Shown here: positions 39,160-46,657 of the stretch, one piece after another
Layout of the letters: every line of letters starts with the position of its first letter
How positions within the stretch are numbered: the first letter of the stretch is position 1
NCBI GenBank assembly: GCA_964435085.1
Contig: CAYSXQ010000006.1
Span: forward strand, 1-51,587
Reading direction: 5' to 3'
DNA length: 51,587 bases
From: UBA917 sp964435085
GTDB lineage: Bacteria > Patescibacteriota > Patescibacteriia > Patescibacteriales > Patescibacteriaceae
The notes under the pieces: model-generated
What the model saw: the letters and a program-made list of their open reading frames with translations, nothing else
Databases searched by the model: none
What the model was told of the DNA's origin: nothing
Program-made: the position numbers and the translations under genes

Positions 39160-39629
39160 CCATGGTGATAGAAGATTATATAAGCGATGACTAGTAGTGA
39201 GTATTGGATAATTAAAAATCTCTTAGTGGACCAAGTCATACCGCTGTAGTGCCAATTGGAGAGTGGCCAGAAGATCTTGGTTGGGAAAGACTTGGCGCTG
39301 TGAGTAAAGATATCAATGAAGATATGAAGTAGCCAACCAGTCCAAGCAATCATCATGTCATGAGAACCGAAAAACCAAAAAATAACAAAGACTAGAGACC
39401 AAAAAATTAAACTATGAGTAAACTTATAGACTTGAAAAACTCTAGCAGGAATATAGCTATGTGGAATCTTTTTAAAAAATAAAACTTTCTTTAAAAATTC
39501 TATATTATAAACACTAGAAAAACTGATTAGATCCGGCAAGACACCAAAGGCAATAGACCACCACCTTGGACCAATAGGTAGATCTTGATAAACTAGGTTG
39601 TTAATAAGGGCGTGAGATAGTATGTCCAT
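39160..39629 (-). CDS. YdjM-like membrane-bound metal-dependent hydrolase (3' end lost in gap)
   Basis: The visible 156 residues begin MDILSHALINNLVY at ATG 39629. A TTG codon two residues upstream would extend it, but the ATG fits the family better. FTHSLIFWSLVFVIFWFFG, GWLLHIFIDIFTHSAKSFPTK and FWPLSNWHYSG give the series of histidines and the WxxH...D...HS pattern of the YdjM/LexA-binding-type inner-membrane hydrolases, together with about four apolar segments. The biochemical role of this family is uncertain. The C-terminus is missing in the N gap; the apparent fusion to RuvB is not real. Confidence 0.75.
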
Positions 39630-39756
39630 AAACAAGTGTTTTCAGTTAGCTTCCTGAAGTGAAAATTAATTTTTTGCTTAATCTTAAATAAAAAAATAAA
39701 TAGTAAACTTTTGTCATTATATAATAAAGAATTTGCCTTGCCAAGGCGAGACTAGC

Positions 39757-39784
39757 TTGACTATTTAGCAAGCTGTGTTAAGAT
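39757..39784 (+). promoter_or_regulatory. Promoter of the candidate small RNA
   Basis: TTGACT - 16 nt - TAAGAT on the plus strand, in front of the rod-like RNA 39791-39917. Confidence 0.65.
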
Positions 39785-39790
39785 GGAAGC

Positions 39791-39917
39791 TCTTAAATAA
39801 TAGCGGACAGCTTACTGCTTGTTCGTTAGAAACTGCTTGAAAGGTGGTCTCCCCTCCTTGATTATCTCTTGAGCAAAATTTCTAACAACAAGTGGTAAAT
39901 TGGCCGCTATTTTTTAT
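39791..39917 (+). ncRNA. Candidate rod-shaped small RNA of about 125 nt
   Basis: A rightward transcript is bounded by a promoter and by CCGCTATTTTTTATT. Nested helices line up along its whole length: AATAGCGG (39799) with CCGCTATT (39904); TTAC with GTAA; CTTGTT with AACAAG; GTTAGAAA (39825) with TTTCTAAC (39879); GCTTGA with TTGAGC; and an apical AAGG..GG / CC..CCTT hairpin. A single C bulge and a TG/TG internal loop interrupt it. It has no SRP tetraloop domain and no large central bubble typical of 6S RNA, so I cannot name it. Its last stem covers the murD stop codon on the other strand. Confidence 0.6.
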
Positions 39918-41238
39918 TAATTTCGCCTTTAAACAAATTGCCACGTTCTTTGTAGTTTTTAAAGAGACCGAAAGAAGCGCAAGCAGTAGACATAAGGACA
40001 ATGTCATTCGCTACCGTCTGTTGATCAGCTAAAGACACTGCCTCAGCCATTGATTTGGCAATTTTAATTTTTTTAGCATCAAAACCAGCGGCTAGCAGAT
40101 CTCTTTTTAGTCTAGGCGTGGCTTTACCAGCAAAGAGAATGACAAATTTAACACGCTTCTTAATTTCTTTAGCCAAAGTCTTAAAATTAGCACCCTTGTC
40201 AGCTCCACCAGCTAATAAGATGATTGGTTCGGTGAAAGATTTGAGAGCGATAATAGTTGATTCTGGCGTAGTAGCGAAGCTGTCGTCGTAATATTTAATA
40301 TTGTTCTTACTGGCGACTAGCTCTAAACGGTGCTCAAGCCCTTTGAACTTTTTAACCGCTTTAGCCACCGTCTCGGGATTGATTTTTAAAATTTGAGCGA
40401 CAGTTTCGGCCGCGGCAATATTTTCTTTGTTGTGAGAGCCAACTAATTGCGATGGCCAGTCAGATTTAGTGAAATAGATAATGCGACCCTGGCCGACAGG
40501 ATTTTTGTCAGAGATAGCGAGAGCTAATTTATCATTAACAACGAAGAAGTCGCTTGGTTTTTGGAAACGAGCGATGTTTAATTTGGCTTCGCGGTAAATC
40601 TTTAGAGTCTTATGGTAATTAGGATTATTAGGATCAGCTGGGGCTAGGTGCTCTGAACTAAAATTAGTAAAGACAGCGATGTGGGGAGAGCTATGAAAAT
40701 CTTCTAATTGAAAACTAGATAATTCTAAGACGACAAAAGAGGTTTTAGTTAACTTAGCTAAAAAATCAAAGGGTGCGATGCCGATATTACCACCAATATA
40801 GACCGTTTTCTTAGCTTCCTTGAGAATAGTGTAGATCAAAGATGAAGTAGTGCCTTTGCCTTTAGTGCCAGTGACGCCGATGATATTTTTAGTTGGACAA
40901 AGGTCCATAAATAATCTCAGAGGACTTGTGATAATAATTTTTTTGTTAGCTGTTTGCGCAGCCTTAATACTTGCTTCGGCTAGCGGCCAACCTGGTGAAC
41001 GAAAGAGCAAATCGTAACGTTCTAAATTTTGATTATAACCAGCGCCTAGTTGCCAGAAGACATTAGTGTACTTATTTAATAATTTAAATTTGTCACCAAG
41101 CGATGCTTGATTATGTCCATCACAGACAGTAAAGATGGCTTTGACTTTGCGCTTGAGACAGTAATTAAGCAAGGCATAGTTTTCGACGCCGAGGCCCAGG
41201 AGAGCAATTTTTTTATTATTTAAATTTTGGAGATTCAT
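39907..41238 (-). CDS. murD: UDP-N-acetylmuramoyl-alanine:D-glutamate ligase
   Basis: A 443-aa Mur ligase that adds D-glutamate to UDP-MurNAc-L-Ala in the cytosol. The N-terminal UDP-binding part includes KIALLGLGVENYALLNYC. The ATP loop is GVTGTKGKGTTSSLIY, followed by GGNIGIAPFDF, VLELSSFQLE and FTNFSSEHLAPAD. The C-terminal domain has GLEHRLELVA, YYDDSFATTPESTIIAL and LLAGGADKGANFKTLA, usual for MurD. Length is normal. A short CCCCTCTTCTAGAGGGG palindrome lies between it and the downstream-encoded release-factor-like gene. Confidence 0.94.
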   Translation of the reverse strand: MNLQNLNNKKIALLGLGVENYALLNYCLKRKVKAIFTVCDGHNQASLGDKFKLLNKYTNVFWQLGAGYNQNLERYDLLFRSPGWPLAEASIKAAQTANKKIIITSPLRLFMDLCPTKNIIGVTGTKGKGTTSSLIYTILKEAKKTVYIGGNIGIAPFDFLAKLTKTSFVVLELSSFQLEDFHSSPHIAVFTNFSSEHLAPADPNNPNYHKTLKIYREAKLNIARFQKPSDFFVVNDKLALAISDKNPVGQGRIIYFTKSDWPSQLVGSHNKENIAAAETVAQILKINPETVAKAVKKFKGLEHRLELVASKNNIKYYDDSFATTPESTIIALKSFTEPIILLAGGADKGANFKTLAKEIKKRVKFVILFAGKATPRLKRDLLAAGFDAKKIKIAKSMAEAVSLADQQTVANDIVLMSTACASFGLFKNYKERGNLFKGEINKK

Positions 41239-41245
41239 ATTTTTA

Positions 41246-41268
41246 TTCCCCTCTTCTAGAGGGGAATT
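41246..41268. repeat. Solo palindrome of the CCCCTCTTCTAGAGGGG type
   Basis: TTCCCCTCTTCTAGAGGGGAA lies between murD and the GGQ protein gene; it matches the first half-module of the element at 37961-38093. The last two bases overlap the GGQ gene's stop codon. Confidence 0.75.
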
Positions 41269-41620
41269 AATCTAGTCCAACTTTTTTTCTTGAAGCTTTT
41301 TTGGCAGATTGTTGCTTTTTAGCCTTCAGTAATTTCTCTTGCTCACTAAGTGAGCGACGTTTTTGCTGACGCTTGATTTTGGATTTACGAGCTTTTTCGC
41401 TAGCAGCGGCTTTGAGCTCAAAAGCAGCGAGCTTTTGTTCGAGAATGCGGAAAGCTTCGAGACGATTAGCGATCTGGGTGCGGTGCTTGTCGCAACGAAC
41501 AATCAGGCCGCTAGGCATGTGTTTTAAAATGACACAAGTCTCTACCTTGTTAACATTCTGACCACCGGCGCCAGAAGATCTAGCGAAGGTCATTTTGATA
41601 TCTTTTTGTCGCAGGGACAT
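41267..41620 (-). CDS. GGQ-domain release-factor-like protein (ArfB-like peptidyl-tRNA hydrolase)
   Basis: ATG 41620, four bases after the polA stop, gives a 117-aa protein; the longer frame would overlap polA. The catalytic loop ARSSGAGGQNVNKVETCV has GGQ at residues 19-21, which triggers peptidyl-tRNA hydrolysis on the ribosome. There is no codon-recognition domain. The C-terminal half is very basic (SEKARKSKIKRQQKRRSL, KAKKQQSAKKASRKK), like the tail of ArfB that senses the empty mRNA channel, so ribosome rescue is likely. A truncated RF-like helper of unknown use is the alternative. Confidence 0.85.
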   Translation of the reverse strand: MSLRQKDIKMTFARSSGAGGQNVNKVETCVILKHMPSGLIVRCDKHRTQIANRLEAFRILEQKLAAFELKAAASEKARKSKIKRQQKRRSLSEQEKLLKAKKQQSAKKASRKKVGLD

Positions 41621-41624
41621 ATAT

Positions 41625-44417
41625 TTATTTGATAGGTTCCATCTCTTCCCAGTTCTCACCGACCTTTGCATCCACCAAGATAGGAACTGAAAGTTCTAGG
41701 ACATTTTCCATGAGCGGCTTGATAGCAGCGGTTAGTTCTGAGACCAGTGATTTATTAACTTCAAAAACTAATTCGTCGTGAACTTGCATGATCATTTTAA
41801 CTTTACCGGCATACTTGTCTTCCAGCATGGCATCAACCTTGATCATGGCCAGCTTAATCATATCAGCCGCCGTACCCTGGATTGGAGCATTAATAGCGGC
41901 GCGTTCGGCGCTCTTAGCAATCATCATAACCGAGGATTTGATATCTGGTAAGTAGCGCTTACGGCCAAGTAGAGTTTTAACGTAACCTAAACTACGAGCT
42001 TCGACTAGGACTTGATCCATGTAGTTTTTGATACTGGAGAAGCTTGTAAAATAGGCGTCGATAAATTTTTTGGCGTCAGCGTAGCTAATGCCAGTTATTT
42101 GAGCGAGGCCATGTGGCCCCTGACCATAAAGCAAGCCGAAGTTAATGGCTTTAGCGGCACTACGCATTTCTTTAGTCACCTCTTCGGGGCTGACGTTGTT
42201 AATTTTCGCCGCTGTGGCGCGGTGAATATCACCACCAGCCTTGAAGGTTTCAATCATCGTCGCGTCGCCAGACATGTGAGCCGCGAGACGTAGCTCGATT
42301 TGTGAATAGTCGAGAGCAAGTAGTACCGAGCCCTTAGGAGCGACGAAACCTTTGCGCATCTGGCGACCGAGATCGGTGCGCATGGGGATATTTTGTAAAT
42401 TTGGATTGATACTTGAAAGCCTGCCGGTTGCAGCAATGGTTTGGTTGTAACAAGTATGCAGACGGTCAGTCTTAGGGTTAATTAGTTTAGGCAGAGCCTT
42501 GATATAAGTCGAGGAGAGCTTGGATAATTCGCGGTATTCTAAGATCAGCGGCACGATAGGATGAGCATCTTTCATCTTGGCGAGTTCGTCAGCGCCAGTA
42601 GAGTGGCCGGTCTTGGTTTTAGCAATGCCTTGAGTAGAGATGTCTAGATCTTCAAAGAGGACAGTGCGTAATTGCTGGACACTATTAATATTAAAATCGC
42701 GTCCAGCTAGTTCATAGATTTTCTTAGTCAGCTTGGTGAGATCCTTATCAGTTTGTTTGTCGAGTTTGTGCAAATAATCCTGATCTAGTAAGACACCGTG
42801 ATTTTCCATTCTACCCAGGACAGTAGTGAGGGGAATTTCCATATCATCAAAAATACTGGTCAATTCTTCTTGCTCTAAAATTGGTCTAAGCTTAGAAGAC
42901 AAACGCCAAATAAGATCAGCTTCCTCGCTGGCGTAAGTAGCTAATTTTTCAAGAGCTACTTGCTCCCAATTAATCTTAGTCTTGCCCTTACCCAGCAATT
43001 CCTCACTGCTGATTTTTTCTAAATTAAATTCGCGCAAAGCTAGATCAGCCAAGCTATGTTTATTACTATCAGAATTTAGTAAGTAGCTTGCTATCATGAC
43101 ATCAAAATTAATGCCTTGTAGATCAGAGTCATTGCACCAGAGGAACTTAAGAGTGCTCTTAATATCGTGGCCGTATTTTTTAATCTTAGGATCAGCTAAA
43201 ACTGTGAGCAGCTCTTTGAGCCAAGAGGCCTTGGAGTCAGTGCTAAATAAACTAGCACTGTTAACGCCGGCCAGATTAACAAAATAGCCCTCGCCATCTT
43301 GCCAAGAAAAGCTCATGCCGAGGATAGAGTCGTTCCAGTTATCAATACCAGCGGCCTTGAGGTCACAAGCAAAGGCTTCTTGTTTCTTGAGATCTGTCAG
43401 AAACTTTTTAAAATCGGCTTCGCTATTGATTAATAGATAATTGGTTTTGATAGCCTTATAGACTGGCTTATCCTCTGATTTTTGGACCTTAGCAATGGTT
43501 TCGGAGACGGGCGTTTTGTCATCGCAGAGCTCTTTAAGACGTGGTAAAAGGCTACGAAATTCCAGCGAGGCAAATAAGTCTACGGCTGGCTGTAATTGAA
43601 AATCACCAAAACGACAAGCTTCTAAATTAAAATCAAAAGGCACGTCGGTTCTGATGGTCGCAAGGCGCTTACTTAAGAAAGCCGTATCTTTGTGCTCGAC
43701 TAACAGTTCAATGGTCCGAGCTTTAAGGCTCTTTAATTTGTCCAAATCTTTCTTGTCGATAGCCTTGTAAAGAGTTTCTATGTCGCCAAATTCTTTGATA
43801 AGTTCAGTGCCAGTCTTTTCGCCAATACCTCTCACACCCGGAATATTATCAGCTGTATCCCCTCGCAGAGCCTTGTAGTCAATGAGCTGGATTGGGTCGA
43901 ATTCGTAACGAGCGCGGACAGCCGCAATGTCATAGAGGACGCTTTCGGAAATACCACGACTCATAGCATAAACAAAGGTTGATTCGTTGACTAATTGAAT
44001 GGCGTCCATATCGCCAGTGACGATAATAGCATCGATATCACTATCGATTAGTTTCGTAGTTGTACCGATGACGTCATCAGCTTCAAAGCCGGCCACTTCG
44101 TAGATAGGGATATTCAAGATGCGAACAATTTCTTTGACGCGCTCAAATTGATCATAGAGCTCTTGAGGCGCTTTGGCTCTAGTCGCCTTATACTCTTTGT
44201 ATTCTTCATGACGAAAAGTCGGACCTTTTAAGTCAAAGGAGACGGCGCAATACTTAGGCTTAAATTCTTTGATCGATTTGAGCAAGAAATTAGCAAAGCC
44301 ATAGACAGCATTAACCTGCTCGCCGCTCTTAGTCGTCATAGTCGGCGGCAAGGCATGGAAGCTGCGATGAACGATGGCATTGCCATCAAAGATGAGGAAT
44401 TTTGGTTTATTTTTCAT
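41625..44417 (-). CDS. polA: DNA polymerase I with degenerate proofreading domain
   Basis: A 930-aa family A polymerase. Residues about 1-290 are the 5'-3' flap nuclease (FLIFDGNAIVHRSFHALPP, AVSFDLKGPTFRH, DNIPGVRGIGEKTG). The central domain keeps the fold of a 3'-5' exonuclease, but the DxE motif reads CDLKAAG instead of DTE and the second motif GHDIKSTLKFL lacks its aspartate, so proofreading is probably lost. The polymerase domain is intact: LLALDYSQIELRLAAHMS, RSAAKAINFGLLYGQGP, and MQVHDELVFEV. It acts in Okazaki fragment maturation and repair. The mRNA is predicted to be leaderless (promoter 44424-44452). Confidence 0.95.
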   Translation of the reverse strand: MKNKPKFLIFDGNAIVHRSFHALPPTMTTKSGEQVNAVYGFANFLLKSIKEFKPKYCAVSFDLKGPTFRHEEYKEYKATRAKAPQELYDQFERVKEIVRILNIPIYEVAGFEADDVIGTTTKLIDSDIDAIIVTGDMDAIQLVNESTFVYAMSRGISESVLYDIAAVRARYEFDPIQLIDYKALRGDTADNIPGVRGIGEKTGTELIKEFGDIETLYKAIDKKDLDKLKSLKARTIELLVEHKDTAFLSKRLATIRTDVPFDFNLEACRFGDFQLQPAVDLFASLEFRSLLPRLKELCDDKTPVSETIAKVQKSEDKPVYKAIKTNYLLINSEADFKKFLTDLKKQEAFACDLKAAGIDNWNDSILGMSFSWQDGEGYFVNLAGVNSASLFSTDSKASWLKELLTVLADPKIKKYGHDIKSTLKFLWCNDSDLQGINFDVMIASYLLNSDSNKHSLADLALREFNLEKISSEELLGKGKTKINWEQVALEKLATYASEEADLIWRLSSKLRPILEQEELTSIFDDMEIPLTTVLGRMENHGVLLDQDYLHKLDKQTDKDLTKLTKKIYELAGRDFNINSVQQLRTVLFEDLDISTQGIAKTKTGHSTGADELAKMKDAHPIVPLILEYRELSKLSSTYIKALPKLINPKTDRLHTCYNQTIAATGRLSSINPNLQNIPMRTDLGRQMRKGFVAPKGSVLLALDYSQIELRLAAHMSGDATMIETFKAGGDIHRATAAKINNVSPEEVTKEMRSAAKAINFGLLYGQGPHGLAQITGISYADAKKFIDAYFTSFSSIKNYMDQVLVEARSLGYVKTLLGRKRYLPDIKSSVMMIAKSAERAAINAPIQGTAADMIKLAMIKVDAMLEDKYAGKVKMIMQVHDELVFEVNKSLVSELTAAIKPLMENVLELSVPILVDAKVGENWEEMEPIK

Positions 44418-44423
44418 GAGACA

Positions 44424-44452
44424 ATCATAACTAATTTGCTGAGAAAAAACAA
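44424..44452 (-). promoter_or_regulatory. Promoter giving a probable leaderless polA mRNA
   Basis: TTGTTT - 17 nt - TATGAT on the minus strand, followed by six bases and the ATG. Confidence 0.55.
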
Positions 44453-44462
44453 TGATAAAAAT

Positions 44463-44490
44463 AAAAAGATCCCTAGCTAGAGATCTTTTT
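44463..44490 (-). terminator. Terminator after the flavin reductase gene
   Basis: AAAAAGATC-CTAG pairs with CTAG-GATCTTTTT around one mismatch; it lies between the reductase and polA. Confidence 0.8.
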
Positions 44491-44519
44491 ACTTTTTCGA
44501 TTTTACTTTTTACTTATTG
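44485..44519. repeat. Period-7 array (CTTTTTA type)
   Basis: CTTTTTA, CTTTTTC, GATTTTA, CTTTTTA, CTTATTG; includes the reductase stop codon (44510-44512) and matches the arms of the inverted repeat at 4749-4896. Confidence 0.7.
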
Positions 44520-45091
44520 TCACGGGCATTCTTCAGAGCCTTAGACCACCAGAGCAGCTGAGTGATCATAGCGCTGGCCTTGTCAGTCAAAGAAGCGAAG
44601 AGTTCGCCGGCATTAGCCTGACCAAAGAGAACCGGGAAATACTGTTCGCCATTAATATGAATAGCGTCATGGATAGGAGCCATATGTAATTCAATGGCAT
44701 TGAGTCGGAGCTGCTCGACAGCGCGAGCGCCGCCATTACTACCGTAGCTAACAAAGGCCACTGGCTTATTATTCCACTCTTGATAAACCCAGTCGAGAGC
44801 GTTCTTGAGGACTGCAGAAGTGCCGTGGTTGTATTCTGGAGTGACAATGACAAAGGCATCAGCTTCGGCAATCTTGAGGGTGAAACGAGCTACAGCTTCG
44901 TTCTCAAAAGGCTTGGATTTGTAAAGAGCACTAGCAGCTTCATTGAAAAATGGCATGTCGTAGTCACGTAAATCAAGCACTTCGACACTAGTGTCAGCTT
45001 GTTTTTTGAGCTCTTCGCTAATCCAAGTGCCAGCCTTGTCGCCAAAGCGAGCTTCACGAGTACTACCGATAATTACTTTGATATTTGTCAT
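44510..45091 (-). CDS. NAD(P)H-dependent FMN reductase
   Basis: A 193-aa flavodoxin-like reductase. The phosphate loop IIGSTREARFGDKAG near the N-terminus binds FMN, LRDYDMPFF follows, and VTPEYNHGTSAVLKNALDW is the family hallmark, with VSYGSNGGARAVEQLRL as the third flavin contact. Such enzymes supply reduced flavin or reduce quinones, azo dyes and metal ions in the cytosol. It is followed by a terminator and a period-7 array. With sod, it is one of two possible oxidative-stress genes here; substrate not predictable. Confidence 0.92.
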   Translation of the reverse strand: MTNIKVIIGSTREARFGDKAGTWISEELKKQADTSVEVLDLRDYDMPFFNEAASALYKSKPFENEAVARFTLKIAEADAFVIVTPEYNHGTSAVLKNALDWVYQEWNNKPVAFVSYGSNGGARAVEQLRLNAIELHMAPIHDAIHINGEQYFPVLFGQANAGELFASLTDKASAMITQLLWWSKALKNARDNK

Positions 45092-45142
45092 AGATTTGGG
45101 AAATTAGGATAAATTATTTAATAAACTAAGAGGAAAGACTGA

Positions 45143-45616
45143 CTAATGCTCATGTTTTTTAAAATCGTAGCGTAAGATTAGTTCGACATGACGCAGCGGC
45201 TTATTATTTTTTTCGCCAAAGGTCCAATGATGACGAGCGATGATTTTTTTCTTAGCGCTATTGCTAATAGCCTCGTCCTTGGCGACATAGAAACCGATGT
45301 GGCGATGACCACGAGCTTCTTCCCAGACCAGAATATCACCGATATTGGGCCTCGCAACTTTAGTCCAGCCAGAACTTTCTAGATCAGTGATGGTAGTAGT
45401 GACGGTACCATGCATGCGCTTGATTAAGCCAAAGATAGTGCAGACGCTGGAAACAAAAAAGGCGCAAGACAATTCACCGCCTAACATCACATCGCTTGAG
45501 CGACCATTAGTTAGGGCGTAAAAATTTTGAAAAGTCTTAGCGCCAACGCTATTATTAATGAGCGCCAAAAAGCTTTTGGCTAATTGACGCTCGATTTTGA
45601 TTGACTTATTAGGCAT
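45143..45616 (-). CDS. Papain-like amidase/peptidase (CHAP or NlpC/P60 type)
   Basis: A 157-aa protein with the layout of NlpC/P60-CHAP enzymes: candidate nucleophile Cys51 in GGELSCAFFVSSVCTIFGLI at the head of a helix, then PNIGDILVWEEARGHRHIGFYV, where GD-ILVW and His106 match the catalytic strand. A third polar residue may come from ARHHWTFG. It has no obvious signal peptide, so export would be by another route, or it acts on imported muropeptides. It is flanked by an L,D-transpeptidase gene 20 bases away, making a wall-remodelling pair. The assignment rests on motif spacing, so moderate confidence. Confidence 0.68.
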   Translation of the reverse strand: MPNKSIKIERQLAKSFLALINNSVGAKTFQNFYALTNGRSSDVMLGGELSCAFFVSSVCTIFGLIKRMHGTVTTTITDLESSGWTKVARPNIGDILVWEEARGHRHIGFYVAKDEAISNSAKKKIIARHHWTFGEKNNKPLRHVELILRYDFKKHEH

Positions 45617-45635
45617 AGATTCTGAGATAAGAAAA

Positions 45636-46139
45636 TTATTCTGTAATGGTAACTTGAGTGTCAGGAGAGACTAATGATAGCAACTCCAACAAATCGTCTT
45701 CAGCAAGAGCAATGCAGCCGTCAGTAGGACTGTAGGTAGGACGAGCAATGTGCATAAAAATCGCGCTACCAAGACCTGCCACAGGCTGATCATCGTTGTA
45801 ACCCAAAGGAATGATGAGATCATAGACCTCGTCTTCTCGCCAAAGCTTTTCATGTGAACCAGCATAAGGCAATTTCACATAAGTATTATACTCTGGCAAA
45901 TTGATATCATCACTCCAGCCATCATCGATAGCTAGAGCCTGACTAGGCAGAGCTGTTTGAGGAGCTTGCTCAAATCTATCAGGTCGATAGTAAAGCTTAC
46001 GCATAGCAAAGGAGCCAATCGGCGTAGCGCCGTCACCTTCTCGCTTATTGAGCAAAATTCCACCACGACCTAAAGCGCAGCGATAATCTTTGCCTTGAAA
46101 GCTTAGAATACCATTAGATTTAACAACAATATTATTCAT
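45636..46139 (-). CDS. L,D-transpeptidase (YkuD-fold, YafK/COG3786-like)
   Basis: A 167-aa protein. The C-terminal catalytic segment FMHIARPTYSPTDGCIAL holds His130 and nucleophile Cys142, in the TDGC form typical of the COG3786 branch rather than the usual SHGC. The start includes the ALGRGGILLNKREGDGATPIGSFAM strand with the substrate-binding pattern GDGATPxG. No signal peptide is visible. Enzymes of this fold form 3-3 crosslinks in peptidoglycan or attach proteins to it. It lies downstream of tRNA-Ala on the same strand. Confidence 0.88.
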   Translation of the reverse strand: MNNIVVKSNGILSFQGKDYRCALGRGGILLNKREGDGATPIGSFAMRKLYYRPDRFEQAPQTALPSQALAIDDGWSDDINLPEYNTYVKLPYAGSHEKLWREDEVYDLIIPLGYNDDQPVAGLGSAIFMHIARPTYSPTDGCIALAEDDLLELLSLVSPDTQVTITE

Positions 46140-46184
46140 AAATTATGATTATAAGTTAAACAATTTTGATAAAGTACCGAAAAG

Positions 46185-46257
46185 TGGACCCAGTCGGACT
46201 CGAACCGACCACCTCCTGCTTGCAAAGCAGGCATTCTACCAGATGAACTATGGGCCC
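46185..46257 (-). tRNA. tRNA-Ala (anticodon TGC)
   Basis: Minus-strand cloverleaf: acceptor GGGCCCA/TGGGTCC, anticodon stem CCTGC/GCAGG with loop TTTGCAA, T arm GTCGG/CCGAC with TTCGAGT. Discriminator A; the CCA end is not encoded, unlike the tRNA-Val gene. Confidence 0.95.
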
Positions 46258-46299
46258 ATAAGTCTCTTATACTAGCAGTAATTAAGCTAAAAGTCAAGG

Positions 46300-46563
46300 T
46301 TAATTATATTGAGTCAGTGGCGAAAAGACCCAAATGATAAACTTATCAATTAAACTAAAGGCTGTCAGGAAGCCTAGGAAAACAATCAAGATGCCAATAA
46401 GCTTGTAACCAAGGCGACTACCGCCGTCAGTGCCTAGGTATTTATCAAAGAATTCGATGCGACCAAAGAATTCTAGAATACCGTCAGTCTTAATAATAAA
46501 GGCGTAAGTGCCGATAAAGATAAAGACGGAGCCGATCAGGAAGTTGAGGATTGTTTTTAACAT
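46300..46563 (-). CDS. Small two-helix membrane protein (87 aa)
   Basis: Two membrane segments at about residues 6-24 (LNFLIGSVFIFIGTYAFII) and 52-74 (GYKLIGILIVFLGFLTAFSLI), joined by a charged loop (FGRIEFFDKYLGTDGGSR). The tail is short. It is followed by tRNA-Ala and preceded by an inverted period-7 array. No family is recognised. Confidence 0.62.
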   Translation of the reverse strand: MLKTILNFLIGSVFIFIGTYAFIIKTDGILEFFGRIEFFDKYLGTDGGSRLGYKLIGILIVFLGFLTAFSLIDKFIIWVFSPLTQYN

Positions 46564-46568
46564 AAAAT

Positions 46569-46621
46569 AAAAAGTCGAAAGTCGTAAGTCAGATCGTCTT
46601 TCGACTTTAGACTTTCGACTA
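46569..46621. repeat. Inverted period-7 array (AAGTCGA / GACTTTN)
   Basis: AAGTCGA, AAGTCGT, AAGTC face GACTTTA, GACTTTC, GACT and can form a hairpin between the M23 peptidase gene and the 87-aa gene. Confidence 0.7.
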
Positions 46622-46657
46622 ATAGTTTACCACAAAGCTCAAACAAGGTTAAGCTGA

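Noticed and set aside
38076..39635. A novel YdjM-RuvB fusion protein
   Set aside because: The join exists only through 100 N; both halves are standard separate families.
39791..39917. Candidate RNA as SRP 4.5S RNA
   Set aside because: The conserved GGAA tetraloop domain with its asymmetric bulge is missing on both strands.
41267..41671. Longer start of the GGQ protein at 41671
   Set aside because: It would overlap the end of polA by 47 bases in another frame; ATG 41620 lies four bases after the polA stop and fits the family.
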